DNA from: an uncultured bacterium
GTDB taxonomy: Bacteria; Bacteroidota; Bacteroidia; Bacteroidales; Rikenellaceae
Assembly (NCBI GenBank): GCA_905214725.1
Contig: CAJMNH010000014.1
Span: forward strand, 1 to 49,779
Direction of reading: 5' to 3'
DNA length: 49,779 nucleotides
In this document: one piece after another, positions 7,463 to 16,255 of the stretch
How the letters are laid out: the number at the start of each line of letters is the position of its first letter
How positions within the stretch are numbered: the stretch's first letter is position 1
The notes under the pieces: model-generated
Told to the model about the DNA's origin: nothing
The model's database searches: none
Seen by the model: only the letters and a program-made list of their open reading frames with translations
Position numbers and translations under genes: made by a program

Positions 7463-9442
7463 TTACGGTATCCGCTCGAACTGCACGGCATAACCGCCGC
7501 CGGGCGCCATCGCCATCGTAAGGCTGTCGGCAGCCGTCACCGTGCGCTCCTCCATGCGGTAATCCTCGCCGTAGCGGTCGGCGTTCACGCCGTCGCGGAA
7601 GATATGCGCCTTCCAACGACCGTCGCCCAGAAAATCGAGTTTCACCTCCACCTCACGTGCGTCCCAGTCGGTCAGCGCGCCCAGATACCAGCGGTCGCCT
7701 GCGCGACGCGCCGTGACGATGTAGCGACCGATCTCTCCGGCCGGAATCAGCGTTTGATCGAACCGCGTCGGAATACGCACGATATACTCCAGCGTCTCCG
7801 GCTCCTTCATATAGGCCGTCGGCGAGTCGCAGAGCATCACCAGCGGAGAATCGAAAACAACGTAGGTCGCCACCTGATGCGCGCGTGTGCCCTGACTCAT
7901 CGGATGGTCGTTGACGGCGCGGAAATTCTTGCGCGAAGCGTTGCGCATCGCCCCCTGCGTGTAGTCGACCGGTCCGGCCACCTGACGGATAAAGGGGAAG
8001 GTGCAGTCGTAAGCCGGCATGTCGGCAGTAGTCTTGTCCGTCCATTTGAGCTGTTCCAGCCCAAAGACGCCTTCGAAATTGACCACGTTGGGATAGGTGC
8101 GCTGCAAACCGGTAGGCTTGTAAACGCCGTGAAAATCCACGATCATATCGTAGCGTGCGGCGGCATCGGCGATCCGGTAGATGCGCTCTACGGCCGCCTG
8201 ATCCTGCCGGTCGATGAAATCGACCTTCCATCCGACCACGCCCATCTCGGAGTAGTGGCGGCACGCCTCTTCCAACCGGTCGTCGAGCACCTTGGCAACG
8301 ACCCACAGGATGATGCCCACCTTTTTCTGCTTGGCATAGGAGACGATCTGCGGGAGGTCGATCTCGGGGACGATGTGCATCACGTTACCGTCGCGCACGC
8401 CCCACCCCTCGTCGAGCGCCACGTACTCGATGCCGTTGGCAGCCGCGAAATCGATGAAATACTTATAGGTCTCGGTGTTGACGCCCGATTTGAAATCGAC
8501 GCCGTAAACGCCCCAGTTGTTCCACCAGTCCCAAGCGATCTTGCCGTCGCGGATCCACGACGTGTCGGCCACACGGCTCGGCTCGGCCGTCTGCCACACC
8601 ATGTTGTTCACGGGCAGTTCGGCGGCCGTCGCGGCGTAGGCCACGATGCGCCACGGATAGTTGCGCCGTCCCTCGACGCGGGCGATGTAGTCTGCGCCCC
8701 GCTCGACCACCTCCTGCATGCGCTTGGTCACCGACGTTTCGGTGGGATACTCCGCAAAACGGGCGGCAAAGCCCTTTGCGGCCTTATCATACGTAAGATA
8801 GATACCCGGATAGGCCTCGACGTCCGACTCGGTATAGAGCACATAGCCCCGCTCCTTCAGATCGACGAGCACCGGCATGAAGGCGAGCGTCTCCATCCTG
8901 AACTCGCTCAGCGGCGCGTATACATAGGTGTTTTCGAACGATGTCCGCATCGGGATTTTCGACTTGGAATAGGGAATATAGGCCGACGGATCGCCTTCGA
9001 AATTGAGTTGTGCGGTCTCGCCGACGATCGTCAGTTCGCCGTCGCGTTCGGTATAGAACCGATAGCAGACGCCGTCGTCGTAAGCACGCACCACGATGCC
9101 GTAATCACCGCGCAGGCGCAGGTTCAGTTCGTTATAGGCCGCATCGAAACGGCTCTGACGGTAGAGCGGAGCGTCGAGCGTCTCCGTCACCGCACGCCGG
9201 CGCGCCGAACGCACCTTCGGATCGTCGCCCAGCACCTCGCCCGTCGAGAGCGTGAGCGCCATTGCGGAGGGCGCCACCAACGGCTGCCCGTCGCGCTCGA
9301 CCGAAAAGGTCAGTTGCTCGCCCGCCGCCAATACGAAGGCCAGACGGCCGTCGGGACTCTTCACTTCATAGGTTTTCACCGGTGCGGCCGATGCGCCGAA
9401 AAGCGTCGCCGCAGCCAGCGCCAACAGGAAAAATCGTTTCAT
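7463..9442 (-). CDS. Glycoside hydrolase family 97, probably retaining (alpha-galactosidase-like)
   Basis: 659-residue secreted enzyme with a signal peptide (MKRFFLLALAAATLFGASA), so periplasmic or surface-exposed. The start is ATG 9442; the longer frame would use TTG. An N-terminal beta-super-sandwich (to about residue 280) precedes the TIM barrel with AWDWWNNWGVYGVDFK, VALDEGWG and GWKVDFIDRQDQ. Asp408 in VDF fits the nucleophile of retaining GH97 enzymes, and Glu463 in FGLEQLKW lies 55 residues on. That is the spacing I recall for the catalytic pair of the Bacteroides alpha-galactosidase BT1871. Inverting SusB-type members use glutamates at other positions. The exact substrate is inferred. 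It is last in a probable operon with GH13, TPM and LemA genes, 33 bp behind lemA. Confidence 0.87.
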   Translation of the reverse strand: MKRFFLLALAAATLFGASAAPVKTYEVKSPDGRLAFVLAAGEQLTFSVERDGQPLVAPSAMALTLSTGEVLGDDPKVRSARRRAVTETLDAPLYRQSRFDAAYNELNLRLRGDYGIVVRAYDDGVCYRFYTERDGELTIVGETAQLNFEGDPSAYIPYSKSKIPMRTSFENTYVYAPLSEFRMETLAFMPVLVDLKERGYVLYTESDVEAYPGIYLTYDKAAKGFAARFAEYPTETSVTKRMQEVVERGADYIARVEGRRNYPWRIVAYAATAAELPVNNMVWQTAEPSRVADTSWIRDGKIAWDWWNNWGVYGVDFKSGVNTETYKYFIDFAAANGIEYVALDEGWGVRDGNVMHIVPEIDLPQIVSYAKQKKVGIILWVVAKVLDDRLEEACRHYSEMGVVGWKVDFIDRQDQAAVERIYRIADAAARYDMIVDFHGVYKPTGLQRTYPNVVNFEGVFGLEQLKWTDKTTADMPAYDCTFPFIRQVAGPVDYTQGAMRNASRKNFRAVNDHPMSQGTRAHQVATYVVFDSPLVMLCDSPTAYMKEPETLEYIVRIPTRFDQTLIPAGEIGRYIVTARRAGDRWYLGALTDWDAREVEVKLDFLGDGRWKAHIFRDGVNADRYGEDYRMEERTVTAADSLTMAMAPGGGYAVQFERIP

Positions 9443-9475
9443 ATCTATCAAGGTTAGTTAGTTTTTCGAAATTCG

Positions 9476-10057
9476 TCAGAAAGCGACTTCGGGAGCCTGC
9501 TCGGTGCCGTCGTTCGACTCGAAATACGGCTTCTGGCCGAACGACGTCATTCCCGCCACCAGATTGGCCGGAAAACGGCGAATAGCGGTGTTGTAGACGC
9601 GCGTGGTTTCATTGAAAGCGGTACGGGCCACCGATATCCGGTTCTCCGTCCCCTCCAACTGCGCCTGCAACTCCTGAAAATTGCTGTTGGCCTTCAAATC
9701 GGGATAATTTTCGGCAATGGCGATCAGACGGCCCAGCGCGGAACGCACTCCCTCCTGCGCCTGCTGGAATGCAACCAGCTTCTCGGGAGTCAGGTCGTCG
9801 GCGTCGACCGTCATCGAAGTCGCCTTCGAGCGGGCCTCCACGACCGACGCGAAGGTCTGCTGTTCATGCGCGGCATATCCCTTGACCGTATTGACCAAGT
9901 TGGGAATCAGATCGGCGCGACGCTGGTATTGCGTCTCGACGTTCGACCACGCGCTATGCACGGCTTCCTCCTTTTCGACCAATCCGTTGTAGATCGTGTA
10001 ACCCCATACGACAATCGCCGCGACGACCGCAAGGGCAATCCAAAGACTCTTTTTCAT
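9476..10057 (-). CDS. lemA: LemA family protein
   Basis: 193-residue LemA homologue with one N-terminal membrane helix (MKKSLWIALAVVAAIVVWGYTIYN) and a helical, largely non-cytoplasmic body. The family hallmark is clear: ETQYQRRADLIPNLVNTVKGYA, AENYPDLKANSNF, LEGTENRISVAR and the YNTAIRRFPANLVAGM region, ending near FESN. The cellular role of LemA is not settled; in many bacteria the gene sits next to a TPM-domain gene, as here (72 bp upstream). That pairing suggests a joint envelope role, but the sequence does not show a reaction. Its length is normal. Confidence 0.93.
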   Translation of the reverse strand: MKKSLWIALAVVAAIVVWGYTIYNGLVEKEEAVHSAWSNVETQYQRRADLIPNLVNTVKGYAAHEQQTFASVVEARSKATSMTVDADDLTPEKLVAFQQAQEGVRSALGRLIAIAENYPDLKANSNFQELQAQLEGTENRISVARTAFNETTRVYNTAIRRFPANLVAGMTSFGQKPYFESNDGTEQAPEVAF

Positions 10058-10129
10058 CGTTTTCTGTTTTCGTTTATAATACGAACGAGCGGGAAAAGTT
10101 ACTAACCGTCCGCCTTCGATTTCCGTTTT

Positions 10130-11038
10130 TTACCATTTCGAACCGGCTCCGCCGCCACCGAAACTGCCGCCACCAAAGCCGCCGCCGGTCCGGCCCCCGC
10201 CGAAACCGCCGCCGAAAAATCCCCTGCCGCCGACCCACATTCCGCCGCCGCGACCGCCGATGTCGCTGCCGTCGGACTCCCGCCGGCGCCGACGGATCGT
10301 TTCACCGCAATAACGGCAGACGAGCGTCTGCTCGACCATCCGCCACCCTTCGGCACGCAGCACGATCTGCTCGCCCTGCGACCGTAGTGCAAACCACCGT
10401 TTGCAGCGCGGACAGCGCAACATACGCACAACGGCTACCAGCGGCACAGCGATACAACCGCCTACGATCAGCAGAATCATCCACCAAGGAGCGTCCTCCT
10501 CCCGCCCCGCCGCATCCGGCACGCCGGTTTCGATCTCGCTGCCCGCGAGCACGGCCGCCACAGCCTCTACGCCCTGCACCATGCCCCGGTCGTAATCGCC
10601 CTCGCGGAAAGCGGGCAGCATATAGTTCATCTGAATACGCTTGCAGAGCGCATCAGGCAGAACGCCCTCGACGCCGCGCCCCGTCACGAAACGGACTTCG
10701 CGCAGCTCCTTCACCAGCAGAATTCCCACCCCGTTACTGTCCTCGCTGCGACCGACGCCCCATTTCGAGAAAAGTTCGTAGGCGAACGTGAATACGTCCC
10801 CGCCGGCGATCTCGTCGACCGCCACGACGGCCACCTGAGCCGCGCCGCGTTCGCGCAGACCGGAACAGATCGAATCGATGCGCGCCACGGCCGCCCGCGA
10901 GAGGATGCCGTCGGGATTCGAAACGAAACGCGTACGGTCGGCGAGCTGTACGTTTTCGATCTCCTCCACGGCATACGGATGCGCCGCCGCAGGCAGCCAC
11001 GCGCAAAAGGAGAGGAGAAGGAACAGATACCGCATCAT
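10130..11038 (-). CDS. TPM domain (YgcG-like) protein with zinc ribbon and Gly-rich tail
   Basis: 302-residue envelope protein. The start is ATG 11038 (or 11035), giving a signal peptide (MMRYLFLLLSFCAWLPAAAHP). Residues about 20-160 form a TPM_phosphatase domain: RFVSNPDGILS, VAVVAVDEIAGGDVFTFA, LFSKWGVGRSEDSNGVGILL and VRFVTGRGVEGVLPD. A membrane helix (WWMILLIVGGCIAVPLVAVV) follows. Then come two CxxC pairs, CPRCKRW and CRYCGET, that look like a zinc ribbon on the other side of the membrane. The protein ends in a Gly-rich tail with repeated GGGFGGG units. It precedes lemA by 72 bp. The TPM-LemA pairing is widespread, and its function is poorly understood. Confidence 0.88.
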   Translation of the reverse strand: MMRYLFLLLSFCAWLPAAAHPYAVEEIENVQLADRTRFVSNPDGILSRAAVARIDSICSGLRERGAAQVAVVAVDEIAGGDVFTFAYELFSKWGVGRSEDSNGVGILLVKELREVRFVTGRGVEGVLPDALCKRIQMNYMLPAFREGDYDRGMVQGVEAVAAVLAGSEIETGVPDAAGREEDAPWWMILLIVGGCIAVPLVAVVRMLRCPRCKRWFALRSQGEQIVLRAEGWRMVEQTLVCRYCGETIRRRRRESDGSDIGGRGGGMWVGGRGFFGGGFGGGRTGGGFGGGSFGGGGAGSKW

Positions 11039-11099
11039 AGTTTCAAAGATAGATGAAATTTCCCGAATTGCCAAACGGCCGGCGATACCGCACGGCCGC

Positions 11100-12395
11100 T
11101 CATTCCCGAATCAGAATCCGGTAACTCCACGCCGCCATCTCCTGCTCGACATGGTAAGGCAGCACGATCCGGTTGCCCGTCATCGCATCGGTATATTCTC
11201 CTTGGTAGATTCCCGTATTGAAATCGGCGTGGATCGCATAAGGAGAGAGATTCATCACGGCCAGCACGCGGTTGCCCTCTACCTCACGGACGAAGGTCAT
11301 CAGACAATCCTTGGCATTGTTCTCGATCTCGACGAACGAACCGCCCCGCTCGCCCGCCTGCAACGCGCGATTGCGATGTTTCAGAAGACACAGCAGCCGG
11401 TAAAGTTCCGTAAAATGGCCCGGACGGGGATCGGTCATCGGATCGCGGTCGAAAAAGCTGAACGCGCGGTCGTAACCGAACTCCTGCCCGGTGTAGATGA
11501 GCGGCATCGACTGCGGCAGCAGGAACGTCAGCACGGCCATGATCTCGGCGGCGTCTCCCAGACGGCGAAACTCGCTGCCGTTCCATGAATTTTCGTCATG
11601 GTTGGAGGTGAACGCCAGCCGCATGGCCGAACGGGGATACCGCTCGCGGTCGGCATAGACGTAATTGCGCAGATCCCATACGCGGCGGTGTCCCTGCGCA
11701 ATGTCGTTGACGATATGATGAAACTCCCACGCATAGCAGGCGTCGAAGGCGCTCTCGAAGAGATCCGCCTGCTCGGCTTCGGCCAGCATGAAGAGGTTGT
11801 GCTTCACCTCGCGAAGCTGTCGCACGGCCTCCTGCCAGAAAGCCGTCGGAACCAGCATGGCCATATCGCAACGGAACCCGTCCACGGCATGCCCCTCCAG
11901 CCAGAAGCGCATAGCGTCGATCTGCCCCTGCCACACGGCGCGGTTGGCGTAGTTGAGCTTGGCCGTATCGTCCCACCCGTTCGGAACGACCGGTTCGCCC
12001 GATGCGTCGCGCTCGTACCAGTCGGCCGGCCGCTCGGTCAGCCACTGCGCGTCGCGCGACGTATGGTTGGCGACCCAGTCGATGAGCACTTTCAGTCCCA
12101 GCGAATGAGCCGTTTCGACAAGGCGATCGAAATCGGCCATCGTTCCGAATTCGGGGTTCACGTCACAGTAGTCGCGAACGGAGTAATAGGAGCCCAGCGT
12201 CCCCTTGCGATTCACCTCGCCGATGGGATGCACCGGCATCAGCCATACGGCGTCGATGCCCAGTTCACGCAGACGAAAGAGCTGCTTCTCCGCGGCGGCG
12301 AACGTCCCTTCCGGTGTCAGCTGCCGCACGTTCATTTCGTAAAGTACCGCAGGATAGCTCCATGCGGGATGCGTTATATTTGTCGTTTTATTCAT
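11100..12395 (-). CDS. Alpha-amylase family GH13 protein, cytoplasmic
   Basis: 431-residue GH13 enzyme with no signal peptide, so intracellular. The four GH13 regions are in order: DWVANH (about 106-111), DGFRCDMA with nucleophile Asp177, MLAEAEQ with acid/base Glu206, and FTSNHDENSWNG with the transition-state Asp267. The C-terminal beta domain ends in SYRILIRE. It probably acts on alpha-glucans or maltooligosaccharides (inference; the subfamily cannot be told by eye). It is the first gene of the minus-strand run and lies 61 bp before the TPM gene. A -7 box precedes it at 12415-12422. A cytoplasmic amylase and a secreted GH97 flanking TPM and LemA genes is an unusual operon mix. Confidence 0.88.
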   Translation of the reverse strand: MNKTTNITHPAWSYPAVLYEMNVRQLTPEGTFAAAEKQLFRLRELGIDAVWLMPVHPIGEVNRKGTLGSYYSVRDYCDVNPEFGTMADFDRLVETAHSLGLKVLIDWVANHTSRDAQWLTERPADWYERDASGEPVVPNGWDDTAKLNYANRAVWQGQIDAMRFWLEGHAVDGFRCDMAMLVPTAFWQEAVRQLREVKHNLFMLAEAEQADLFESAFDACYAWEFHHIVNDIAQGHRRVWDLRNYVYADRERYPRSAMRLAFTSNHDENSWNGSEFRRLGDAAEIMAVLTFLLPQSMPLIYTGQEFGYDRAFSFFDRDPMTDPRPGHFTELYRLLCLLKHRNRALQAGERGGSFVEIENNAKDCLMTFVREVEGNRVLAVMNLSPYAIHADFNTGIYQGEYTDAMTGNRIVLPYHVEQEMAAWSYRILIRE

Positions 12396-12414
12396 TTCTA
12401 TTCGATTCAGACCG

Positions 12415-12422
12415 CAAAAATA
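12415..12422 (-). promoter_or_regulatory. -7 box for the GH13 operon
   Basis: On the minus strand TATTTTTG (12422-12415) matches TAnnTTTG, about 20 bp before the GH13 start. No well-spaced TTG was seen upstream. Confidence 0.45.
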
Positions 12423-12493
12423 AGAAAATTCGGCAACATCCGAAATATTTTATTTTTCAACCCTCGGGAGGGCGGATTGTCAGAAAAAAATGG

Positions 12494-12501
12494 TATCTTT
12501 G
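12494..12501 (+). promoter_or_regulatory. -7 box for the polysaccharide export operon
   Basis: TATCTTTG, a perfect Bacteroidetes -7 box, lies 45 bp before the Wza-like start codon. A TTG at 12477-12479 is only 14 nt upstream, too close for a standard -33. A small CCCTC/GAGGG inverted repeat lies near 12461-12471. Confidence 0.6.
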
Positions 12502-12545
12502 CGCAACCATGTCAAAATGTAATTACACAAGTTAAAGCGAAACCC

Positions 12546-13334
12546 ATGAAACATCTCGGGCTTTTCATACTCGGCGCGTTGCTGCTGGCATCGTGCGCTT
12601 CGAATAAACGCGCGGCCTATCTTCAACAGGCGCAAGCCGATTTTCCTACGCCCATCGAGCAGGATTACCAGATCCGCATCAAGCCTCTCGACCGACTCAC
12701 CGTCACCATCAACAGCAAGGATCCCGAACTGGCCGCACCGTTCAATGCGGCCTCTTCCTACAATTCGCTTTCGGGACTCTCCTATTCGGGTTCCACATCG
12801 AACGGAAATCTGCAAATTCTCACCGTCGACAAGGAGGGGAGAATTCAACTGCCCATCATCGGCGAGATCGAATGCGACGGTCTGACCCGCAACGAACTTG
12901 CCAAAAAGATCGCCAATACCATTCGGGAAAACGGCATGGTGCACGATCCGATCGTCATCGTACAGTTCGCCGACGTGAAATTCTCCGTATTGGGCGAGGT
13001 GACGCGCCCGGGACAGTTCGCCATTACCAAGGACCGCATTTCGCTCTTCGACGCGCTGGCCATGGCCGGCGACCTGACGGTTTACGGTCAGCGGGAAAAC
13101 GTGGCGCTGATCCGCGAAGAGGACGGCAAGCGGACGATTCATTACTTCGATCTCAAGAATCCGAACATTCTCTCCTCGCCCTATTTCTATTTGCAGCAAG
13201 ACGACGTGGTTTATGTCACGCCGAACAAGTACAAAGCGCAATCGGGCGAAATCAGCCAGAACCGTTCGTTCTACATTTCGCTCATCTCGGTCGCCGTCTC
13301 CGTTGCGACGCTCATCGTCACTGTTACCAGATAA
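12546..13334 (+). CDS. Wza-like polysaccharide export lipoprotein
   Basis: 262-residue outer-membrane lipoprotein of the polysaccharide biosynthesis/export family. The frame is open far upstream, antisense to GH13; I chose ATG 12546 because it opens a lipoprotein signal (MKHLGLFILGALLLASC). The Poly_export domain starts at about residue 38 (QDYQIRIKPLDRLTVTI), and an SLBB domain follows (VKFSVLGEVTRPGQFAI). The C-terminus ends in a hydrophobic segment (FYISLISVAVSVATLIVTVT) that could be the membrane-spanning end. It pairs with the Wzc-like kinase 12 bp downstream, as expected for capsule or exopolysaccharide export. No glycosyltransferases or flippase are nearby in the window. Confidence 0.9.
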   Translation: MKHLGLFILGALLLASCASNKRAAYLQQAQADFPTPIEQDYQIRIKPLDRLTVTINSKDPELAAPFNAASSYNSLSGLSYSGSTSNGNLQILTVDKEGRIQLPIIGEIECDGLTRNELAKKIANTIRENGMVHDPIVIVQFADVKFSVLGEVTRPGQFAITKDRISLFDALAMAGDLTVYGQRENVALIREEDGKRTIHYFDLKNPNILSSPYFYLQQDDVVYVTPNKYKAQSGEISQNRSFYISLISVAVSVATLIVTVTR

Positions 13335-13346
13335 CCGACTGCTTTT

Positions 13347-15851
13347 ATGGAAGAAAATCGTAACGCAAACAACGTCTCCACGGAAGGGAACGAAGATACC
13401 ATTAATTTTTCGATCCACGATCTTATTCAAATGGTCATCGGCAACTGGTTCTGGTTCCTGTTGTCGACAGTCATCTGCCTTTCGTGCGCCCTTTTCTACA
13501 TTTACACCGCGCCGAAGGTCTACAACCGGACGGCCACGATTCTCATCAAGGACGGCAAAAAGGGAAGCGAAACGGACATCGCGGCTTTCGGCGACCTGCT
13601 GGGAGCCACGGCGCGGCGTAACGTCGACAACGAGATCATCGTTCTCAAGTCGCGCAACCTGATGACCGAAGTGGTGCGGCGGCTCAACCTGCACATCAAC
13701 TATGTCGTCAAGCACGGACTGCGCACCGAAAACCTTTACCGCCGCTCGCCGCTCGACGTCACCTTTATCGACGACAACGAGCGACAGGCGCTGGCGTTCG
13801 AACTGACGCCCCTTAACAAGGAGGAGTTCTCGCTCACGAAATTCGTCAACCGAACCTCCGCCGTCGCCGACAAGGACAAGGAATCGGAGATTTACGAAAT
13901 GAAAATGACGGGACGGTTCAACGACACGATCACCACGCCGTGCGGATTGCTGGTCGTCGCCCCGACGCTCTACATGTCGGACGATTACATAGGCGACCCG
14001 ATCGCCGTCAGCAAGCAGATCGTAAGCAGCGTAGCGGGAGGCTATAACAAGCGTATTTCCATCACGCTAGTGGAAAAACAAGCCAACGCCATCGCCATCT
14101 CCCTCGACGACAACATTCCGCGTCGTGCGGAGGATGTTATCAACACGCTTATCGCCCGTTACAACGACGAATCGATCAACGACAAGAACCGCATCGCCGA
14201 CTACACGGCCGATTTCATCGACAAACGGCTTCGGATCATCGGCACGGAGCTGGACGTCGTAGACCGGAAAATCTCGACCTACAAGAAGGACAACGAGATG
14301 TACGACATCACGGCGCAGGCCACGCAGAGTCTGGCCGAAAGTTCGCAGTTCAAATCCGCTGGCCTTTCGGTGGAGAACCAGATCAGCATGGCGCAGTATA
14401 TCAAGGACTATCTGCTCAACGACACCAAACTGCGCGATCTGATTCCCGCCAACGTCGCCATTACCAACGTCTCGATCTCGGACCAGATCAAGAATTACAA
14501 CGAACTGATGCTGCGCCGCGACAAACTCGCCGGCAACGCATCGAGCAACAGCCCCGTCATACAGGATTTCGACAGCGAACTGGCCGCCCTGCGGCGGGCC
14601 ATCATCGCGTCGCTCCAGTCGCACATCTCCACGCTCGAAATCCAGTTGGGCAACATCCGTCGCGAGGAAAGTCTCGCCCGTACGCGCATCGCTTCGGCGA
14701 CCCGTCAGAGCACCGAACTGCTGGACAACACCCGCCAGCAGCGCATCAAGGAGGAGTTGTATCTCTATTTATTGAACAAACGCGAGGAGAACGAACTGAC
14801 CAAAGCCATCGCCGACAACAACGCCCGTATCATCGACGCCGCCTACGGCAGCAGCAATCCGGTAGCGCCCCGTTCGGCGATCATCCTCTTTATCGCCCTG
14901 CTGTTCGGACTGGCCACCCCGTTCGGGATCATCTACCTGATGGCGATTCTCGACACCACCATCCGCGGCCGCAAAGACATCGAGGATAAGCTGAGCATAC
15001 CGTTCCTCGGCGATATTCCCGAATATCACGGTTCAGCCCGACAGGGATCGGTCGTCGTCCGCGACAGCGGCCGCGACAACGTCTCGGAGGCGTTCCGACT
15101 GATCCGCTCGAATTTGGGATTCATGAGCGTCAAATCAGGCAAGTTGCAGGTGATCATGGTCACATCGTCGAATCCCCACGCCGGCAAGACGTTCGTCTCG
15201 ACGAACCTCGCCATGACGCTGGCCATGGCGGACAAGAAAGTGATTATCATCGATCTCGACCTGCGCCGACGCACCCTCTCCAAGCAGATGGGACAGCGTG
15301 AGAATAAAAACGGCGTCTCGGGATATATTTCGGGAACCGTCGCCAATCTCAACGACATCATCTTCCAAAGCGGCCTGCACGAAAATCTCGATATTATTTT
15401 TGCCGGCCTCCAACCGCCCAATCCGGCGGAAATGCTATTGTCGGATAAATTCGAAGCGTTCATGAGCGACCTGCGCAAACGCTACGATTACATCATCATC
15501 GACAGCGTACCGGCAATGGCTGTAGCCGACGCCCTGATCACCGACCGTCTGGCCGACCTGACGATCTACGTAATCCGCGAAGGTCTGCTGGACCGCCGTC
15601 AACTGCCCGATATCGAAAAACTCTACCGCGAAAAGAAATTCCATAACATGAGCATCGTCCTCAACGGCTCGACCGGCGGAAACCGCCGCGGTTACGGCTA
15701 TGGATACGGTTATGGCTACGGATACGGCTATGGATACGGTTATGGATATGGATACGGCGAGGATGAAAGTAAAAAATCCGCCAAAATCGACAGCCGCTAC
15801 AATCTCATGCAGCGTCTGAAAGATTTTCTGGGACTGAACGATAAAAAGTAA
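13347..15851 (+). CDS. Wzc-like polysaccharide co-polymerase / BY-type tyrosine kinase with (Gly-Tyr)11 tail
   Basis: 834-residue inner-membrane protein for polysaccharide chain-length control and export. The Wzz domain starts with a membrane helix (about residues 31-50); a periplasmic coiled-coil section follows, with a second helix near 510-530 (SAIILFIALLFGLATPFGIIYLMA). The cytoplasmic kinase domain has Walker A SSNPHAGKT (Lys614), Walker A' VIIIDLDLRR and Walker B YDYIIIDSVPA. Tyrosine-rich tails of BY-kinases are autophosphorylated in known members. Here the tail is a strict Gly-Tyr dipeptide repeated 11 times (residues 782-803), followed by GEDESKK. It lies 12 bp after the Wza-like gene and 5 bp before the HAD gene, so the three form an operon. 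Confidence 0.92.
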   Translation: MEENRNANNVSTEGNEDTINFSIHDLIQMVIGNWFWFLLSTVICLSCALFYIYTAPKVYNRTATILIKDGKKGSETDIAAFGDLLGATARRNVDNEIIVLKSRNLMTEVVRRLNLHINYVVKHGLRTENLYRRSPLDVTFIDDNERQALAFELTPLNKEEFSLTKFVNRTSAVADKDKESEIYEMKMTGRFNDTITTPCGLLVVAPTLYMSDDYIGDPIAVSKQIVSSVAGGYNKRISITLVEKQANAIAISLDDNIPRRAEDVINTLIARYNDESINDKNRIADYTADFIDKRLRIIGTELDVVDRKISTYKKDNEMYDITAQATQSLAESSQFKSAGLSVENQISMAQYIKDYLLNDTKLRDLIPANVAITNVSISDQIKNYNELMLRRDKLAGNASSNSPVIQDFDSELAALRRAIIASLQSHISTLEIQLGNIRREESLARTRIASATRQSTELLDNTRQQRIKEELYLYLLNKREENELTKAIADNNARIIDAAYGSSNPVAPRSAIILFIALLFGLATPFGIIYLMAILDTTIRGRKDIEDKLSIPFLGDIPEYHGSARQGSVVVRDSGRDNVSEAFRLIRSNLGFMSVKSGKLQVIMVTSSNPHAGKTFVSTNLAMTLAMADKKVIIIDLDLRRRTLSKQMGQRENKNGVSGYISGTVANLNDIIFQSGLHENLDIIFAGLQPPNPAEMLLSDKFEAFMSDLRKRYDYIIIDSVPAMAVADALITDRLADLTIYVIREGLLDRRQLPDIEKLYREKKFHNMSIVLNGSTGGNRRGYGYGYGYGYGYGYGYGYGYGYGEDESKKSAKIDSRYNLMQRLKDFLGLNDKK
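15690..15755 (+). repeat. In-frame hexanucleotide repeat encoding (Gly-Tyr)11
   Basis: Eleven tandem GGN-TAY units (66 bp) within the kinase C-terminus. Third positions vary among T, C and A, so selection on the peptide seems more important than simple copying. Any gain or loss of a unit stays in frame. Confidence 0.95.
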
Positions 15852-15856
15852 TACCG

Positions 15857-16246
15857 ATGGCTATCCGAGGTGCAATTATCGCCGTCGACTTCGACGGTAC
15901 GGTCGTTACACACGCCTATCCTAATATCGGCAACGATATCGGCGCGGTTCCCGTACTTCGGGAGCTGATCGACAACGGCTGCCGGCTGATCCTCTATACG
16001 ATGCGCAGCGGGCAGTTGCTCGACGACGCGATCGCATGGTTCGCCCGCAACGACATTCCGCTCTATGCCGTCAATGAGAACCCCGCGCAGAAAAAGTGGA
16101 CAGAGTCGCCCAAAGTTTTTGCCGATCTCTACATCGACGACAGCGCGCTGGGCTGTCCGATCAAATTCGAGGACGGCGTCAAACAACCCTTTGTCAACTG
16201 GGCCAAAGTCAGACTACGGCTCGTCGAAGAGGGATTTCTCGACTGA
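15857..16246 (+). CDS. Small HAD-superfamily hydrolase
   Basis: 129-residue cytoplasmic HAD-like protein. Motif I is VDFDGTVV (Asp11 nucleophile, Asp13 acid), motif II is LYTMRSG, and motif IV is the acidic pair in LYIDDSALG; there is no large cap domain. It resembles the compact Bacteroidetes hydrolases annotated only as HAD or hypothetical. The substrate is not predictable. It lies 5 bp after the tyrosine kinase gene and before a strong terminator, so it is the last gene of the export operon. Whether it acts on a sugar phosphate in that pathway is inference. Confidence 0.8.
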   Translation: MAIRGAIIAVDFDGTVVTHAYPNIGNDIGAVPVLRELIDNGCRLILYTMRSGQLLDDAIAWFARNDIPLYAVNENPAQKKWTESPKVFADLYIDDSALGCPIKFEDGVKQPFVNWAKVRLRLVEEGFLD

Positions 16247-16255
16247 TTCGACCGG

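Noticed and set aside
5681..9457. Long frames antisense to the receptor (5681-7255, minus) and to GH97 (7604-9457, plus)
   Set aside because: Both mirror well-supported genes and show no domain or signal.
11598..12545. N-terminal extension of the Wza-like frame
   Set aside because: The extension is antisense to GH13; a lipoprotein signal and a -7 box define the start at 12546.
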